DNA of 64,000 bases, taken from assembly GCA_002393735.1 (NCBI GenBank), contig DGTK01000015.1:189232-253231 (forward strand). Direction: 5' to 3'. Both the position numbers and the translations under genes were made by a program. Shown here piece after piece: positions 62,242 through 64,000 of the stretch (position 1 is its first letter; every line of letters begins with the position of its first letter). The stretch comes from Lachnospiraceae bacterium UBA4338 (GTDB taxonomy: Bacteria; Bacillota; Clostridia; Lachnospirales; Lachnospiraceae). The notes under the pieces were generated by a model. It made no database searches, was not told where the DNA came from, and saw only the letters and a list, made by a program, of their open reading frames with translations.

Positions 62242-62832
62242 ATGAGAAAAGAGTTGGAACTTAAGTTGCAGGATGAGTTTTCATTTATGAAGCAGAAAAA
62301 TGTGGATGAGAAGAAAAATCTGTATCGAAGGTGGGGCTGTGAATGTTCTGATGGCTGGTATGACATTATTCATGATTGTTGCAAACAGATTAAAGAAAGG
62401 TATGAACTAGATGGGACGGAAATTGATTTTGAACCAGCACAAATTAAAGAAAAATTTGGCACATTGAGATTCTATTATGGTTATAAAGATGCACCTTGTG
62501 GAATTGCTGCATGGGATTTTTTTGGTAGCGGAATATCTGTCAGATTTGATCCAAAAGGTGACGACGCGGATGCAGACTCTGAGGAAGACAGCAATAAACA
62601 AAAACTTAGGGCTGATATAGCAAAAATAATCAGAAATGCAGAAGAAAGAAGTAAAACCACTTGTGAATGGTGTGGGGATACCCAAACAGCGTCACTTAGA
62701 ACCAATCTCGGTGGATGGATTTGTACACTGTGCGATTCTTGCTCAGAGAAATATATTGAAAGTAAAATAGAGCGTTGTAGAGAAATTGATGAAATGATTA
62801 AGAAAAAACAGGAAAAGAATCAAGATGAATAA
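62242..62832 (+). CDS. Zinc-ribbon protein of unknown function
   Basis: 196 residues. An N-terminal helical part with RRWGCECSDGWYDIIHDCC is followed by KEKFGTLRFYYGY, an acidic linker (DDADADSEEDS), and a C-terminal zinc ribbon CEWCGD...WICTLCDSC. The same general pattern occurs in uncharacterised phage-associated proteins. AAGGAG is eight bases before ATG 62242; a GTG at 62233 is too close to it. Confidence 0.78.
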   Translation: MRKELELKLQDEFSFMKQKNVDEKKNLYRRWGCECSDGWYDIIHDCCKQIKERYELDGTEIDFEPAQIKEKFGTLRFYYGYKDAPCGIAAWDFFGSGISVRFDPKGDDADADSEEDSNKQKLRADIAKIIRNAEERSKTTCEWCGDTQTASLRTNLGGWICTLCDSCSEKYIESKIERCREIDEMIKKKQEKNQDE

Positions 62833-62882
62833 TGAAAGGAGGTTTTGAAAATAAAAAACTTAAAAGAAGGGAGGATTGTATC

Positions 62883-63008
62883 ATGACAACATACGAAGAA
62901 CCATTGTCAGATGGCGAAATCTGGGATGAAGTATTTTTTGACTTCTTTCCGAACGCTGATAGTGAAGAAGAGATTGCAGATGAATTGGACGATTTGTGGA
63001 ATGATTAA
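62883..63008 (+). CDS. 41-residue highly acidic small protein
   Basis: The frame reads MTTYEEPLSDGEIWDEVFFD, then FFPNADSEEEIADELDDLWND, about 17 acidic and no basic residues. GAAGGGAGG lies before the ATG at normal distance. It may be a DNA-mimic, an antitoxin or an inhibitor, but the sequence does not decide. Confidence 0.65.
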   Translation: MTTYEEPLSDGEIWDEVFFDFFPNADSEEEIADELDDLWND

Positions 63009-63100
63009 TAAGGAATCTCCATCTGGAAAGACATTTAAAACCATTAGAAATAGTAACTAAATAATTGTAACAAAATTTTAAAATAAAGGAGGACAAATAT

Positions 63101-63877
63101 ATGGCTACTTTTAATTATATTGAAAAATTTCATACAGATAACGCTACATTATTAGCAAAATGCATTGATGACCCTAACGGGATCCTTTCAACTGAATACG
63201 GACAGAAGAAAGGCACTTATCTGGTCTCTGTATTACTTAGAGATAAGAAGATTTTGATTCCTATGTACGCTGGTGAGGCAGGTGCTGACGATGAGCATGA
63301 CAGGTCGATTCAGGACAGGCTCAAAGAGCACTTGTATTATTGGCTTGGAAATTATACTCAGTATCATACCGGAGTGGCTAAGAAGGATTTGTTAAGCGGG
63401 AATATGGCTTTCCATCTTGAAGTAGTAGATGTGGCTGAGACAAAAGAAGCACGCAAGCAGATCGAAACTGAAACAATACTTACTATGAAGCCATATCTTC
63501 AGTATGGTCCTTACAAGAAGTATCCTAGCTCCTATGCTGGCCTTGACTTGTGCATCGTACCATGGAAGGGGACAAGAAGGAAGGCTTTTCTTGATGCACT
63601 TAAGGAAAGAGGTATCGAAGTAGAGGATAACTCCAGATTAATTGATTTATTCATCAATAAGGAGATAACTCCTGACTGGGTAGAGTGCTCTAAGAAGAGG
63701 CATTCCTTTGACAAAGATCAGATGAGTATTCTGAAGCAGGAAATAATTGAGGATTGGACGCCTGAAGAGTTCCACTTGATGGTTGATACCGTGAATACAG
63801 CCCTTGGCTATGGAAATAGCAGTAGGGGAGTATCGAGAAACTGCTTGTTACAGATTCTTACTGTAGCTTTGTCATAA
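63101..63877 (+). CDS. GIY-YIG-like nuclease domain protein
   Basis: 258 residues. The N-terminal 130 fit a GIY-YIG fold: GTYLVSVLL (GIY strand), IPMYAGEAG (YIG strand), SIQDRLKEHLYYWLGN (Arg helix) and ARKQIETETILTMKPYLQYG (Glu). The C-terminal half (WKGTRRKAFLDALKERGIEVE, DWTPEEFHLMVDTV) is unknown. GIY-YIG enzymes are DNA endonucleases or RNA-cutting repair enzymes. AAAGGAGG precedes the ATG. Confidence 0.7.
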   Translation: MATFNYIEKFHTDNATLLAKCIDDPNGILSTEYGQKKGTYLVSVLLRDKKILIPMYAGEAGADDEHDRSIQDRLKEHLYYWLGNYTQYHTGVAKKDLLSGNMAFHLEVVDVAETKEARKQIETETILTMKPYLQYGPYKKYPSSYAGLDLCIVPWKGTRRKAFLDALKERGIEVEDNSRLIDLFINKEITPDWVECSKKRHSFDKDQMSILKQEIIEDWTPEEFHLMVDTVNTALGYGNSSRGVSRNCLLQILTVALS

Positions 63878-63885
63878 TAAGTTTA

Positions 63886-63914
63886 AGCCGGGTGGTAAAC
63901 TGCCCGGCTATTTT
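63886..63914 (+). terminator. Terminator after the GIY-YIG-like gene
   Basis: AGCCGGG (63886-63892) pairs with CCCGGCT (63903-63909), followed by ATTTT. Confidence 0.75.
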
Positions 63915-63942
63915 GCATTACCCGTATTTGGGTAAAAAAGTA

Positions 63943-63971
63943 TTGACAATGATTAACCCTCTTTTTATGAT
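63943..63971 (+). promoter_or_regulatory. Promoter pointing out of the right window edge
   Basis: TTGACA at 63943-63948 and TATGAT at 63966-63971 with 17 bases between. The gene it serves lies outside the window. Confidence 0.7.
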
Positions 63972-64000
63972 GTAATAAAAGACTAACTATTAAAGAAAGT

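Noticed and set aside
56788..63877. Intact prophage at the right end
   Set aside because: No integrase, terminase, portal, capsid or tail genes are visible, though a phage origin of the polymerase is not excluded.
1..64000. tRNA, rRNA, insertion sequences, integrases and replication origins
   Set aside because: I looked for cloverleaf ends, rRNA stretches, transposase motifs and DnaA-box clusters and saw none I could support.

Overview
The window looks like a chromosomal segment of a low-GC, anaerobic gut-type Firmicute, most likely a Lachnospiraceae (Butyrivibrio/Roseburia/Lachnospira-like) species. The reasons are family content (meso-DAP dehydrogenase, RibU-type ECF S component, TSCPD-domain protein, zinc-ribbon kinases with a DUF6273-like tail, DUF5684 and DUF975 membrane proteins, ThrH, long-form HPF), strong AGGAGG ribosome binding sites and TTGACA-17-TATAAT promoters. 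This is inference from protein families; no rRNA or tRNA gene is visible, and I see no insertion sequence or CRISPR array.

Layout. 1-20.8 kb is mostly core: aquaporin (cut by the left edge), DAP dehydrogenase, an lgt operon, a Ser/Thr kinase with a PPP phosphatase, a FIST sensor with two chemoreceptors, a YgjP-like metallopeptidase, divergent SDR and trxB sharing an 18-bp palindrome, an SH3-NlpC/P60 cell-wall hydrolase with a structured leader, HPF, SPFH and zinc-ribbon proteins, and a stand-alone TrpB. 20.8-31.4 kb is accessory. It holds an ATPase/PDDEXK module flanked by duplicated 23-nt-period repeats, an sce7726-type PDDEXK protein, a candidate type I toxin-antitoxin locus, a HTH regulator divergent from a solitary ClpP with two unknown proteins, and a very AT-rich pair of DUF262 proteins (one with DUF1524), a probable GmrSD-like restriction module. 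31.4-56.8 kb returns to core: DUF1810, DUF362, a permease, secA, prfB, a radical SAM enzyme with a Cys-rich substrate-like protein, GH25 lysozyme, DUF5684 paralogues, ribU, thrH, putP, a TetR-controlled MMPL transporter with a heptad-repeat lipoprotein, and a sigma-factor/ABC operon divergent from a lipoprotein with DnaJ-like cysteine repeats.

56.8-63.9 kb is the most unusual part. Directly behind a YbaK/PrdX-like deacylase gene begins a gene for an about 1110-residue protein with the DFDGD metal-binding motif and an EIDAAKNG motif typical of the cellular RNA-dependent RNA polymerase (QDE-1)/YonO/crAss-phage polymerase superfamily. It is followed in the same direction by an endonuclease/exonuclease/phosphatase-fold nuclease, an unrecognised 326-residue protein, a C-terminal zinc-ribbon protein, a 41-residue very acidic peptide and a GIY-YIG-like protein. 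I propose this as a candidate undescribed polymerase-nuclease system, possibly defensive or phage-derived. Its function cannot be read from sequence alone.
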